Positions 34,346 to 42,996 of a DNA stretch of 64,000 nucleotides are shown here, in pieces. A program made the position numbers and the translations under genes. Location of the stretch: NCBI RefSeq assembly GCF_900129135.1, contig NZ_FQVI01000010.1:1-64000 (forward strand), in the 5' to 3' direction. A model generated the notes under the pieces. That model had not been told where the DNA came from. It was given only the letters and a program-made list of their open reading frames with translations, and ran no database searches. Within the stretch, counting starts at the first letter, position 1, and each line of letters begins with the position of its first letter. The stretch is from Lactonifactor longoviformis DSM 17459. GTDB taxonomy: Bacteria > Bacillota > Clostridia > Lachnospirales > Lachnospiraceae.

Positions 34346-35701
34346 ATGGAAGAGAAGTATGATGTCATCATAGTGGGGACAGGGGTGGCAGGCTGCTTTG
34401 CGGCACTGCACCTGCCGGATGACAAAAGTATATTGATGATAACCAAAGGGGAATTAGAAGAGAGCGATTCCTTTCTGGCGCAGGGAGGGATCTGTGTTCA
34501 AAAAGAGGAGGAGGACTACGAAAGCTTTATGGAGGATACCCTCCGGGCAGGACATTATGAGAACCGGCGGGAATCTGTGGATGTTATGATTCGTTCCTCC
34601 AGGGATGTGATCCGGGAACTGATGGAATATGGCGTTGAATTTGCGCAGAAGGACGGAAGTCTTCTCTACACAAGGGAAGGTGCCCATTCTACGAACCGTA
34701 TCCTTTATCACGATGATATAACCGGGAAAGAGATTACCTCCCATCTTTTAAACCAGGTAAGAAAAAGGAAAAATATCACCGTACTCACCAGGACTACTAT
34801 GATGGATATTCTTGCCAGAGAGAACCGCTGTGAGGGGATTCTGATGAAAACCAGCACGGGAGACCTTCGTCCTGTCATTGCCCGGGATGTGCTGTGGGCT
34901 ACAGGAGGGATCGGGGGAATCTATGACAATTCTACAAACTATCCCCACCTCACCGGTGATGCCCTGGGGATCGCGCTTCGCAGGGGAGTAGCTCTGGAGC
35001 ATGTGAATTATGTGCAGATACACCCAACAACCTTATATTCCCAAAAGAAGGGACGCCGGTTCCTGATCTCCGAATCTGTGAGGGGGGAAGGCGCGGTCCT
35101 GTACAACAAAAAGGGAGAGCGGTTTGTCAATGAACTGCTGCCCCGGGATCTTCTGACCAAAGAGATTTTGAAACAGATGAAAAAGGACGGAACACAGTAT
35201 GTGTGGCTGTCTATGATGACAATAACCAGGCACGATGTGTGGAAGAGGTTCCCCAATATCTGCCAGAAGTGCAGGGAGGAAGGCTATGAGGTAACAAAAG
35301 AATGGATTCCGGTTGTGCCTTCTCAGCATTATTTTATGGGAGGCGTGGATGTGGATCTGTCCAGCCGTACTTCTATGAAGCATCTCTATGCAGCGGGCGA
35401 GACCAGCTGCAATGGAGTCCATGGCGCCAATCGGCTGGCCAGCAATTCCCTGCTGGAGAGCCTTGTTTTTGCAAAACGCGCAGCCTGCGCAATTTTGTCG
35501 GGAACCGGAGAAAGCCCTCAGGGACAGGGATGCCGGGACTGGAGGGAGCTGGAGCGTACGTACGGGATACGGCAAAAGGATTATGAGAATGAGGAACATT
35601 ATTTCGGAGGCCTGAAAAAGGCAATTCTGGAAGAAATAGAAAAGAAGAACAGAGAGGTAGAAGAGAATGAATCCAATCACAACCAAGCTAAATGTGGATA
35701 A
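34346..35701 (+). CDS. nadB: L-aspartate oxidase
   Basis: 451 residues. It oxidises aspartate to iminoaspartate for NadA. FAD motif VIIVGTGVAGCFAALHL at the N-terminus; LAQGGICV; the active-site stretch EGAHSTNRILYHDDITGKEI; HPTTLY; and GGVDVDLSSRTSMKHLYAAG with ANRLASNSLLESLVF near the FAD-binding end. The C-terminal helical domain is shorter than in E. coli (about 540 aa), common in Clostridia. Its end overlaps nadC by 35 bases. Confidence 0.95.
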   Translation: MEEKYDVIIVGTGVAGCFAALHLPDDKSILMITKGELEESDSFLAQGGICVQKEEEDYESFMEDTLRAGHYENRRESVDVMIRSSRDVIRELMEYGVEFAQKDGSLLYTREGAHSTNRILYHDDITGKEITSHLLNQVRKRKNITVLTRTTMMDILARENRCEGILMKTSTGDLRPVIARDVLWATGGIGGIYDNSTNYPHLTGDALGIALRRGVALEHVNYVQIHPTTLYSQKKGRRFLISESVRGEGAVLYNKKGERFVNELLPRDLLTKEILKQMKKDGTQYVWLSMMTITRHDVWKRFPNICQKCREEGYEVTKEWIPVVPSQHYFMGGVDVDLSSRTSMKHLYAAGETSCNGVHGANRLASNSLLESLVFAKRAACAILSGTGESPQGQGCRDWRELERTYGIRQKDYENEEHYFGGLKKAILEEIEKKNREVEENESNHNQAKCG

Positions 35702-36518
35702 CCTGCTGCTCCAGGCACTGGCAGAGGATATATCCAGTGAAGACGTAACCACCAATGCAGTTATGAGGGAGGCAAAGCAGGGGACTGCGCAGCTTATATG
35801 CAAACAGGACGGTGTGATTGCGGGGATGGATGTATTTAAGCGGGTGTTCCAGCTTTTGGACGAGTCTGTCAAAGTAACTATGTACTGCAAAGACGGAGAC
35901 GAGGTAAAGGATAAAGACCTCCTGGCTGTTGTGGAGGGGGACATCCGTGCCATTTTGTCCGGGGAGAGGACTGCCCTTAATTTTCTGCAGCGGATGAGCG
36001 GGATCGCCACCTATACAAGGAGTGTGGCTGAACTTTTGAAGGGGACCGGGACGAAGCTGCTGGATACCAGAAAGACAACACCCAATATGCGTATCTTTGA
36101 AAAATACGCAGTAAAAATAGGAGGAGGATATAACCACCGATATAATCTCTCCGACGGCGTCCTCATCAAAGACAACCACATCGGAGCTGCGGGAGGCGTT
36201 GCCAGGGCTGTACAGATGGCAAAGGAATATGCGCCGTTTGTCCGCAAGATAGAGATAGAGGTTGAGAACCTGGAAATGATGCAGGAGGCGCTGGATGCGG
36301 GGGCTGATATTATCATGCTGGATAATATGTCCCCAGAGATGATGAAAAAGGCTGTGGAGATGGCAGCAGGGAGAGCAGAGACAGAATGCTCCGGCAATGT
36401 TACCAGGGAAAACATTAAAAGGATAACAGATATAGGGGTAGACTATGTGTCCAGCGGGGCCCTGACCCACTCTGCCCCCATCCTGGACGTTTCTCTCAAA
36501 AATCTTCATGCATTATAA
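35667..36518 (+). CDS. nadC: Nicotinate-nucleotide pyrophosphorylase (carboxylating)
   Basis: 283 residues, usual length. It converts quinolinate and PRPP to nicotinate mononucleotide. Motifs: EDISSEDVTTNAV, ALNFLQRMSGIAT, LDTRKTTPNMRIFEKYAVKI, GGGYNHRYNLSDGVLIKDNH and the barrel end VDYVSSGALTHSA. It starts inside nadB, so translation is coupled. Confidence 0.96.
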   Translation: MNPITTKLNVDNLLLQALAEDISSEDVTTNAVMREAKQGTAQLICKQDGVIAGMDVFKRVFQLLDESVKVTMYCKDGDEVKDKDLLAVVEGDIRAILSGERTALNFLQRMSGIATYTRSVAELLKGTGTKLLDTRKTTPNMRIFEKYAVKIGGGYNHRYNLSDGVLIKDNHIGAAGGVARAVQMAKEYAPFVRKIEIEVENLEMMQEALDAGADIIMLDNMSPEMMKKAVEMAAGRAETECSGNVTRENIKRITDIGVDYVSSGALTHSAPILDVSLKNLHAL

Positions 36519-36571
36519 AGAGCAGGCAGCAAAGCCAATGTATAGAAACATAAAAAAGAAAGGAAGTTTCT

Positions 36572-37090
36572 ATGACTGGGGAAGAAAGACGCAGTGAAAT
36601 ATTGCAGGCAATACAGGAAGCGGATGTGCCGATCTCCGGTACCGCTCTGGCGAAAAGGTTCCATGTGAGCCGGCAGGTGGTAGTACAGGACATTGCCCTC
36701 CTTCGGGCTGCCAATTATGATATCTTCTCGACTACGAAGGGATATCTGATTCATATGCCTGTGTCCGTAACCAGGGTGGTGGAGGTCTGCCATGCGGATG
36801 AAGAGATTGAAGATGAACTGAATACCATTGTAGATCTGGGAGGAAAGGTGATTGACGTCTTTATCAGGCACGAGGTATACGGTTCCCTGAGGGCGCCTAT
36901 TGGGGTAAGCTCCCGGAGAAATGTACAGGAGTTTGTATCCGGCATCTCCGGCGGGAAGTCAAGCCCGCTGAAAAACCTTACTTCCGGCAAACACTGGCAT
37001 ACTATTGAGGCAGACAGCAGGGAGACACTGGATATGATAGAAGAAGAGCTGAGAAAAAAGAAGTATCTCATAGAGGAAAGCAGCAGATAA
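36572..37090 (+). CDS. niaR: Nicotinate-responsive repressor NiaR (HTH plus 3H domain)
   Basis: 172 residues. HTH_11 domain at about 1-60 (ISGTALAKRFHVSRQVVVQD), then the 3H domain (about 80-170) with the conserved histidines in VFIRHEVYGSLRAPIG and GKHWHTIEAD, which bind metal and the ligand nicotinic acid. Being the last gene of the nad operon, it is expected to repress nadABC when niacin is available; the palindrome at 33354-33373 is a candidate target. Confidence 0.92.
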   Translation: MTGEERRSEILQAIQEADVPISGTALAKRFHVSRQVVVQDIALLRAANYDIFSTTKGYLIHMPVSVTRVVEVCHADEEIEDELNTIVDLGGKVIDVFIRHEVYGSLRAPIGVSSRRNVQEFVSGISGGKSSPLKNLTSGKHWHTIEADSRETLDMIEEELRKKKYLIEESSR

Positions 37091-37168
37091 AAAGAAATTG
37101 CATTCTGACAGCATTGTGCCTATAATGTAAAAAACAGCAAAGATCATTCAGAATTTGGAGGGATACCT

Positions 37169-38356
37169 ATGGGCATGAATCAAACCCCTGCTTCCGAACG
37201 GATCCATATCGGTTTCTTCGGGAGGAGAAATGCAGGAAAATCTAGTGTAATCAATGCAGTGACAGGTCAGAATCTGGCAATCGTCTCCCAGGTAAGGGGA
37301 ACTACTACAGATCCTGTATATAAGACCATGGAACTCCTTCCCATGGGACCGGTTATGGTGATAGACACCCCGGGGATCGATGACGAAGGAGAACTGGGAG
37401 CGCTCCGTGTAAAGCGGAGCTATCAGGTGCTGAATAAAACGGACGTGGCAGTCCTGGTAGTGGACGGAAGCCTTGGCAAGTCCAGGGAAGATGAGGCCCT
37501 GATTGAGAGATTTAGGAAAAAGGAAATTCCTTTTATTGTGGCTTATAATAAGGCGGATCAGTGCAAAGAACCTGCTGCAGTCAAAGAAAATGAGATCTGG
37601 GTCAGCGCCAAAGATGGAAGCAATATCCGTGAACTTAAAGAGATGATTGCCAGACAGGGAAGCAAGGAGGACAAAGAGAGAAGGATTGTGGGGGATCTCA
37701 TAAAACCCTCGGACTTTATTGTCCTTGTTGTTCCTATAGACAAGGCAGCTCCCAAAGGGCGGCTGATCCTGCCACAGCAGCAGACGATCCGTGATATTCT
37801 GGAATCTAATGCAGTTTCCATAGTAGTAAAGGAAAATGAATTGAAAAATACCTTGAACCAGCTGGGAAAGAAGCCTGCACTGGTCATCACGGACAGTCAG
37901 GTGTTTGACCGGGTATCTGAGGATACCCCTGAGGATATTCTGTTAACCTCATTCTCCATTCTGTTCGCCAGGTATAAGGGCAGCCTTAAGGACAACGTAG
38001 AGGGGGCAAAATGCCTGGAGACGCTAAGGGACGGGGATAAGATACTGATCAGTGAGGGGTGTACCCACCACAGGCAGTGCAACGATATCGGCACTGTTAA
38101 AATCCCGGGCTGGATCCGGAAGTATACAGGGAAAAATCTGGAATTTGAGTTTACGTCAGGGACAGAGTTTCCGGATGAGCTGGGAGAGTACAGACTGATA
38201 GTCCACTGCGGAGGATGTATGCTGAATGAGAGAGAGATGAAGTACCGTATGTCCTGCGCCAGGGATCAGAAAATCCCCATGACAAATTATGGGATTCTGA
38301 TTGCGTACATAAAAGGTATTCTGGAGCGAAGCCTAAAGCCTTTTCCGGAAATATGA
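37169..38356 (+). CDS. hydF: [FeFe]-hydrogenase H-cluster maturation GTPase HydF
   Basis: 395 residues. GTPase domain (1-170): Walker A GRRNAGKSS, switch II DTPGIDDEGELG, NKxD in AYNKADQ and SAK. The C-terminal part has the 4Fe-4S ligands in GCTHHRQCNDIG and VHCGGCMLNEREM, the HydF-specific Cys-rich signature. HydF scaffolds the 2Fe subcluster and passes it to HydA, so the organism should make H2 or consume it; HydE, HydG and hydrogenase genes are outside the window. Confidence 0.95.
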   Translation: MGMNQTPASERIHIGFFGRRNAGKSSVINAVTGQNLAIVSQVRGTTTDPVYKTMELLPMGPVMVIDTPGIDDEGELGALRVKRSYQVLNKTDVAVLVVDGSLGKSREDEALIERFRKKEIPFIVAYNKADQCKEPAAVKENEIWVSAKDGSNIRELKEMIARQGSKEDKERRIVGDLIKPSDFIVLVVPIDKAAPKGRLILPQQQTIRDILESNAVSIVVKENELKNTLNQLGKKPALVITDSQVFDRVSEDTPEDILLTSFSILFARYKGSLKDNVEGAKCLETLRDGDKILISEGCTHHRQCNDIGTVKIPGWIRKYTGKNLEFEFTSGTEFPDELGEYRLIVHCGGCMLNEREMKYRMSCARDQKIPMTNYGILIAYIKGILERSLKPFPEI

Positions 38357-38476
38357 AAAAACGACAATATTTGACATTCAGGTGTAATTCTGTGAGGCAG
38401 TATTCCGTATTATTTTATGAGGACCTCTTCAGCGGCTGTATACGCGGAAGAAAAGAGACAAAAGAGGGGGAATACT

Positions 38477-38719
38477 ATGGAAGAGAAGCAGACAGAGATT
38501 TGGAGCAGGATAGGGGCCAATCTGAGAAACTGCAGGCAGGTACAGGGACTTACCCAGGAAGAGCTTGGAAACCGGCTCGGGGTTACCAGAAACTATATCT
38601 GCAGCCTGGAGAAGGGAAAGTGTAATCCAACGGTTGAGAGGATATGGAAGATTTCTAAGATCCTGGATGTAAGTATGGAGACCATACTCCGGGGGACAGA
38701 AGACGCAGTTGAGGATTGA
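38477..38719 (+). CDS. Small XRE-type transcriptional regulator
   Basis: 80 residues from ATG 38477, after GAGGGGGAATACT; the in-frame ATG at 38417 has no ribosome site. The HTH is RNCRQVQGLTQEELGNRLGV followed by TRNYICSLEKGKCNPTVERI. It is a DNA-binding domain without a sensor. Its stop codon lies inside the -35 box of the glnA promoter. Confidence 0.85.
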   Translation: MEEKQTEIWSRIGANLRNCRQVQGLTQEELGNRLGVTRNYICSLEKGKCNPTVERIWKISKILDVSMETILRGTEDAVED

Positions 38720-38744
38720 CAAAGCACAGATCGACTGCTATTAT
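38716..38744 (+). promoter_or_regulatory. glnA promoter
   Basis: TTGACA (38716-38721), 17-base spacer, TATTAT (38739-38744). Predicted transcript start near 38751, just before the leader terminator. Confidence 0.8.
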
Positions 38745-38754
38745 GAAACAGGAC

Positions 38755-38789
38755 AAGGGCGTTCTTTCTGGGGAAAGAGCGCCCTTTTT
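38755..38789 (+). terminator. Leader terminator before glnA
   Basis: AAGGGCGTTCTTTC (38755-38768) pairs with GAAAGAGCGCCCTT (38773-38786) with one G-U pair, followed by T residues. It begins about five bases after the predicted start, so glnA expression requires read-through or antitermination. Confidence 0.85.
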
Positions 38790-38842
38790 CTGCAGAAAAA
38801 GAGATAGATCCTGTGCCGATGAAACAGAGAGGAGTGTATAAG

Positions 38843-40174
38843 ATGGCAAAATATACAAAAAAGCAAATCATAGAACTGGTGGAAGAAGAGGATGTGGAGT
38901 TTATCCGTCTTCAGTTTACAGATATGTTCGGAATGTTCAAAAATGTAGCAATTACCTCCAGTCAACTGAAAAAAGCCCTGGACAATCAATGCATGTTTGA
39001 CGGTTCTTCCATTGATGGATTTGTGCGCATTGAGGAATCAGATATGTATCTGTACCCGGATCTGGATACCCTGGAGATTTTTCCCTGGAGGCCTCAGCAG
39101 GGAAAGGTAGCACGGCTGATCTGTGATATTTACCGTCCTGACGGAACTCCATTTGAAGGTGATCCCCGGTTTATTCTCAAGCGGGCTTTAAAGGAGGCTG
39201 CGTCAATGGGGTATACCTTTAATGCCGGACCTGAGTGCGAATTCTTCCTGTATCACTCAGACGACGACGGACTGCCCACCACGCTCAGCCACGAAAAGGC
39301 CGGCTATTTTGATATGGCGCCCCTGGATCTGGGTGAGAATGCCAGGAGGGATATGGTTTTGACTCTGGAAGAAATGGGATTCGAGGTGGAGGCATCGCAC
39401 CATGAAGTGGCCCCGGCTCAGCACGAGATAGATTTCCGGTATGACGAAGCCCTCTCCACCGCAGATAATATTATGACTTTTAAGCTGGCTGTGAAAACAA
39501 TTGCCAAACGCCACGGACTCCATGCCACATTTATGCCAAAGCCCAAATATGGAATAAATGGGTCAGGAATGCATATTAATATGTCTCTGTCTAAGGATGG
39601 AAAGAACGTATTCGCGGATCCGGTTGACGCATTGGGATTGAGTGAGGAGGCTTATTATTTTATCGGGGGAATTATCCGTCATATGAAAGGGATGACAGCT
39701 ATCACCAATCCCCTGGTCAACTCCTACAAAAGGCTGGTGCCGGGCTTTGAAGCTCCGGTTTATATCGCCTGGTCGGCTACGAACAGAAGCCCGCTTATCC
39801 GCATTCCCGCGGCGAGGGGGGAGGAGACAAGAATAGAACTGAGAAGCCCGGATCCCACGGCAAACCCGTATCTTGCCCTGGCAGTCTGTCTGGCAGCAGG
39901 GCTGGACGGTATTAAAAATAAGATAAAACCGCCCAGAAGCGTGGATAAGAATATATTCCATATGTCTGTGGACGAGAAAGAAGAGGAGGGGATCGATTCT
40001 CTCCCCTCCAATTTAAGAGAGGCTGTCAGGGAGCTGGAAAAGGATGAATTCATCAGGGGGGTCCTCGGAGAACATCTGGCGAAACGCTACATACAGGCAA
40101 AAAAAGCTGAGTGGCAGGATTATACCACACAGGTAACTGACTGGGAGGTAGATCATTATCTCAGCAAATTCTGA
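38843..40174 (+). CDS. glnA: Glutamine synthetase, type I
   Basis: 443 residues from ATG 38843 (AGAGAGGAGTG). It makes glutamine from glutamate, ammonia and ATP. Beta-grasp domain with [19 protein letters not shown]; catalytic part with [41 protein letters not shown] and [14 protein letters not shown]. The size and the absence of the adenylylation tyrosine context fit GSI-alpha, feedback-inhibited rather than adenylylated. An ANTAR regulator gene follows 55 bases downstream. Confidence 0.96.
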   Translation: MAKYTKKQIIELVEEEDVEFIRLQFTDMFGMFKNVAITSSQLKKALDNQCMFDGSSIDGFVRIEESDMYLYPDLDTLEIFPWRPQQGKVARLICDIYRPDGTPFEGDPRFILKRALKEAASMGYTFNAGPECEFFLYHSDDDGLPTTLSHEKAGYFDMAPLDLGENARRDMVLTLEEMGFEVEASHHEVAPAQHEIDFRYDEALSTADNIMTFKLAVKTIAKRHGLHATFMPKPKYGINGSGMHINMSLSKDGKNVFADPVDALGLSEEAYYFIGGIIRHMKGMTAITNPLVNSYKRLVPGFEAPVYIAWSATNRSPLIRIPAARGEETRIELRSPDPTANPYLALAVCLAAGLDGIKNKIKPPRSVDKNIFHMSVDEKEEEGIDSLPSNLREAVRELEKDEFIRGVLGEHLAKRYIQAKKAEWQDYTTQVTDWEVDHYLSKF

Positions 40175-40229
40175 TGCTTCCTATCGCAATTGATACTATT
40201 TAATGGTAGAATAGACAGGAGGCGTAAGA

Positions 40230-40775
40230 ATGAGCAATATGATTGTACTTTTTCCAAAACAGGAAGATGGAAAAAATATAAGGAATCTGCTCGTACGCCA
40301 TGGATATGAGGTGACGGCGGTGTGCACAACGGGTGCACAGGCCCTGCATCATGCCAATACCCTGAATGATGGAATTGTGGTATGCGGATACCGTTATGCG
40401 GATATGCTTTATACAGAGCTGGCGGAATGCCTGCCCAGGCATTTTGAGATGCTGCTGGTGGCGTCCGCCCGGGTTTTAAGTCAATGCGAGCCCAATGGGA
40501 TTGTCTCTGTGGAGATGCCTCTGAAGGTACATGAGCTTCTGGAGACAGTGGATATGATGGAGAGGAACATCAGCAGGCGGAGGAAGAGGCGCCGCTGCAT
40601 GCCTAAGGAGAGGCGTCCGGAGGAAAAGGCGGCAATAGACGAAGCCAAGAAGCTCTTGATCGAGCGGAACCATATGACAGAGGAGGAGGCGCACCGTTAT
40701 ATCCAGAAGTGCAGCATGGACAGCGGCACAAATATGGCAGAGACGGCACAGATGGTGCTGCGTATGATGAAGTAA
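40230..40775 (+). CDS. ANTAR-domain response-regulator-like protein
   Basis: 181 residues. The N-terminal 115 residues form a receiver-like domain (IVLFPKQEDGKNIRNLLVRH ... VVCGYRYADMLY) in which a clear phospho-acceptor Asp at the usual place is not evident. The C-terminal helices KAAIDEAKKLLIERNHMTEE and EEAHRYIQKCSMDSG are an ANTAR RNA-binding domain. ANTAR proteins prevent termination at paired hairpins in mRNA leaders. Its place behind glnA, whose leader holds a terminator, suggests it controls nitrogen genes by antitermination; inference. Confidence 0.85.
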   Translation: MSNMIVLFPKQEDGKNIRNLLVRHGYEVTAVCTTGAQALHHANTLNDGIVVCGYRYADMLYTELAECLPRHFEMLLVASARVLSQCEPNGIVSVEMPLKVHELLETVDMMERNISRRRKRRRCMPKERRPEEKAAIDEAKKLLIERNHMTEEEAHRYIQKCSMDSGTNMAETAQMVLRMMK

Positions 40776-40793
40776 TTAATGGAGGAAATCGAT

Positions 40794-41627
40794 ATGAGAT
40801 TTACAAAGATGCATGGCATCGGGAATGACTATGTGTATGTAAATTGCCTGGAGGAAAAGGTAGAGGATCCGGGAAGGGTGGCAAAGCTTGTCAGTGACAG
40901 GCACTTTGGTATTGGATCTGACGGGCTGATTTTAATAAAACCTTCAAAGAACGCAGATTTTGAGATGGATATGTATAATGCGGACGGGTCCCGGGGGGCT
41001 ATGTGCGGCAACGGAATTCGCTGTGTGGCCAAGTATGTCTATGACTATGGTCTTACCCAAAAGACAAATATCAGCATTGATACAAAGAGCGGAGTGAAAT
41101 ATTTGGAGCTGACCATAGACAATGGAAAAGTAAGTCTGGTGAAGGTAAATATGGGAAAGCCTATATTGAAGGCGTCTCAGATTCCCATACACAGTGACCG
41201 GGAACAGGTGATCCGGCAACCCATTGACGTGGAGGGCAGGGAGTATTATATTACCGGTGTCTCTATGGGAAATCCTCATGCTGTAGTCTACATGGACGAC
41301 ATTAAGAATCTGGAGATTGAAAGAATCGGCCCTGCATTTGAACATCACCCTGCATTTCCGGATCGGATCAATACAGAGTTTGTGCATGTCCTGGATAGAA
41401 GCACCGTGGAGATGCGTGTCTGGGAGAGGGGCTCAGGGGAGACACTGGCCTGCGGAACCGGAGCCTGCGCAGTGGCTGTTGCCTCCATAGTAAACGGCTA
41501 TACGGACGGGGAGGTTACTGTAAAGCTGCTGGGAGGAGATCTCAGAGTATTCTGGGACAGAAAAGAAGACCTTGTGTATATGACAGGGCCTGCGGCAATA
41601 GTATTTGAAGGAGAAATTTTACTGTAG
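40794..41627 (+). CDS. dapF: Diaminopimelate epimerase
   Basis: 277 residues from ATG 40794 (GGAGGAAATCGAT). It converts LL- to meso-diaminopimelate. Catalytic cysteines lie in AMCGNGIRCVAKY and ACGTGACAVAVA; the start MRFTKMHGIGNDYVYVNC and MGNPHAVVYM are family motifs. It is followed by dapL, giving the last two steps of the aminotransferase route to meso-DAP for peptidoglycan and lysine. Confidence 0.97.
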   Translation: MRFTKMHGIGNDYVYVNCLEEKVEDPGRVAKLVSDRHFGIGSDGLILIKPSKNADFEMDMYNADGSRGAMCGNGIRCVAKYVYDYGLTQKTNISIDTKSGVKYLELTIDNGKVSLVKVNMGKPILKASQIPIHSDREQVIRQPIDVEGREYYITGVSMGNPHAVVYMDDIKNLEIERIGPAFEHHPAFPDRINTEFVHVLDRSTVEMRVWERGSGETLACGTGACAVAVASIVNGYTDGEVTVKLLGGDLRVFWDRKEDLVYMTGPAAIVFEGEILL

Positions 41628-41696
41628 CTGCCCTATTGCCAGAAGAAGGAGTTTATATTAGAATAGGAACAGAATCAGTTACCTAGGAGGAAATAT

Positions 41697-42911
41697 ATGT
41701 TTAAGATTAATGATAATTATTTGAAACTGCCGGGCAGTTATTTGTTTTCTACCATTGCCAAAAAAGTAAATGCTTTCACAGAAGCCAATCCGGATAAAAA
41801 GATTATCCGTCTGGGAATTGGAGATGTTACCCAGCCTCTGGCTCCGGCTATTATCGGCAAACTGCATGACGCAGTGGAAGATATGGCGCATGCAGAGACC
41901 TTTCACGGATATGCACCGGACCTGGGATATGAGTTCCTGAGAAGTGCAATTGCCAGGAATGACTATGCAGACAGAGGCTGTGACATCGGCGCGGATGAAA
42001 TATTCGTTTCTGACGGGGCGAAGTGCGATTCCAGCAATATACAGGAAATTTTTGCACTGGATAATAAAATCGCAGTCTGCGATCCCGTATATCCGGTTTA
42101 TGTTGACTCCAACGTAATGGCGGGGAGAACCGGAACCTATGATCCGAAGGCGGAGACGTGGAGCGATGTGATCTACATGCCATGTACGGCTGAGAACGAT
42201 TTTGCCCCCCAACTGCCGGAAGAGACGCCGGATCTTATCTATCTCTGCTATCCCAATAATCCCACGGGATCTACCATAACAAAAGCACAGCTTCAGGAAT
42301 GGGTAGATTATGCCAATAAAGTCGGGGCTGTGATTATTTATGATGCCGCTTATGAGGCTTACATCTCAGAGCCGGATGTTCCCCACTCTATCTATGAATG
42401 TGAAGGGGCAAGAACCTGCGCCATTGAGCTCAGAAGCTTCTCTAAGAATGCCGGATTTACAGGAGTCCGCCTGGGCTTCACCGTAATCCCTAAAGATCTC
42501 AAGTGCGGCGATGTGGCACTTCACTCCCTGTGGGCAAGACGTCACGGCACCAAATACAACGGGGCTCCCTATATTGTACAGCGCGCGGGAGAAGCAGTAT
42601 ACTCACCAGAGGGCAAAGCTCAGTTAAAGGAACAGGTTGCCTATTATATGAATAATGCCAAAGTGATCTATGAAGGCCTGAAATCCGCAGGCTACACCGT
42701 GTCCGGCGGCGTTAACGCTCCCTATATCTGGCTGAAGACTCCGGATGGAATGACATCCTGGGAATTCTTTGATCATCTTCTGGAAAAGGCTAACGTAGTA
42801 GGCACGCCGGGATCCGGTTTTGGCCCCAGCGGAGAGGGATACTTCCGCCTTACTGCATTTGGAAACTATGAGAACACAGTGGAAGCAGTTGAGAGAATAA
42901 AAGCATTATAG
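41697..42911 (+). CDS. dapL: LL-diaminopimelate aminotransferase
   Basis: 404 residues, fold-type I PLP enzyme. It makes LL-DAP directly from tetrahydrodipicolinate and glutamate. Motifs: [64 protein letters not shown] and the PLP lysine in [18 protein letters not shown]. Typical DapL length. AGGAGGAAATAT precedes the start; a strong terminator follows. Confidence 0.96.
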   Translation: MFKINDNYLKLPGSYLFSTIAKKVNAFTEANPDKKIIRLGIGDVTQPLAPAIIGKLHDAVEDMAHAETFHGYAPDLGYEFLRSAIARNDYADRGCDIGADEIFVSDGAKCDSSNIQEIFALDNKIAVCDPVYPVYVDSNVMAGRTGTYDPKAETWSDVIYMPCTAENDFAPQLPEETPDLIYLCYPNNPTGSTITKAQLQEWVDYANKVGAVIIYDAAYEAYISEPDVPHSIYECEGARTCAIELRSFSKNAGFTGVRLGFTVIPKDLKCGDVALHSLWARRHGTKYNGAPYIVQRAGEAVYSPEGKAQLKEQVAYYMNNAKVIYEGLKSAGYTVSGGVNAPYIWLKTPDGMTSWEFFDHLLEKANVVGTPGSGFGPSGEGYFRLTAFGNYENTVEAVERIKAL

Positions 42912-42920
42912 AAAACTAGA

Positions 42921-42972
42921 TAACGGGGTCGGACTGCATACTTTTAGCCTGCGGTCCGGCCCGTTATGTTTA
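42921..42972 (+). terminator. Rho-independent terminator after dapL
   Basis: ATAACGGG (42921-42928) and the inner CGGACTGCA pair with TGCGGTCCG and CCCGTTAT (42961-42968) around an A/T-rich loop. Confidence 0.85.
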
Positions 42973-42996
42973 TGGTAATGGAAAAGGGGGATAACG

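Noticed and set aside
35033-36010. 325-codon minus-strand frame opposite nadB/nadC
   Set aside because: Antisense to two conserved enzymes; no family signature.
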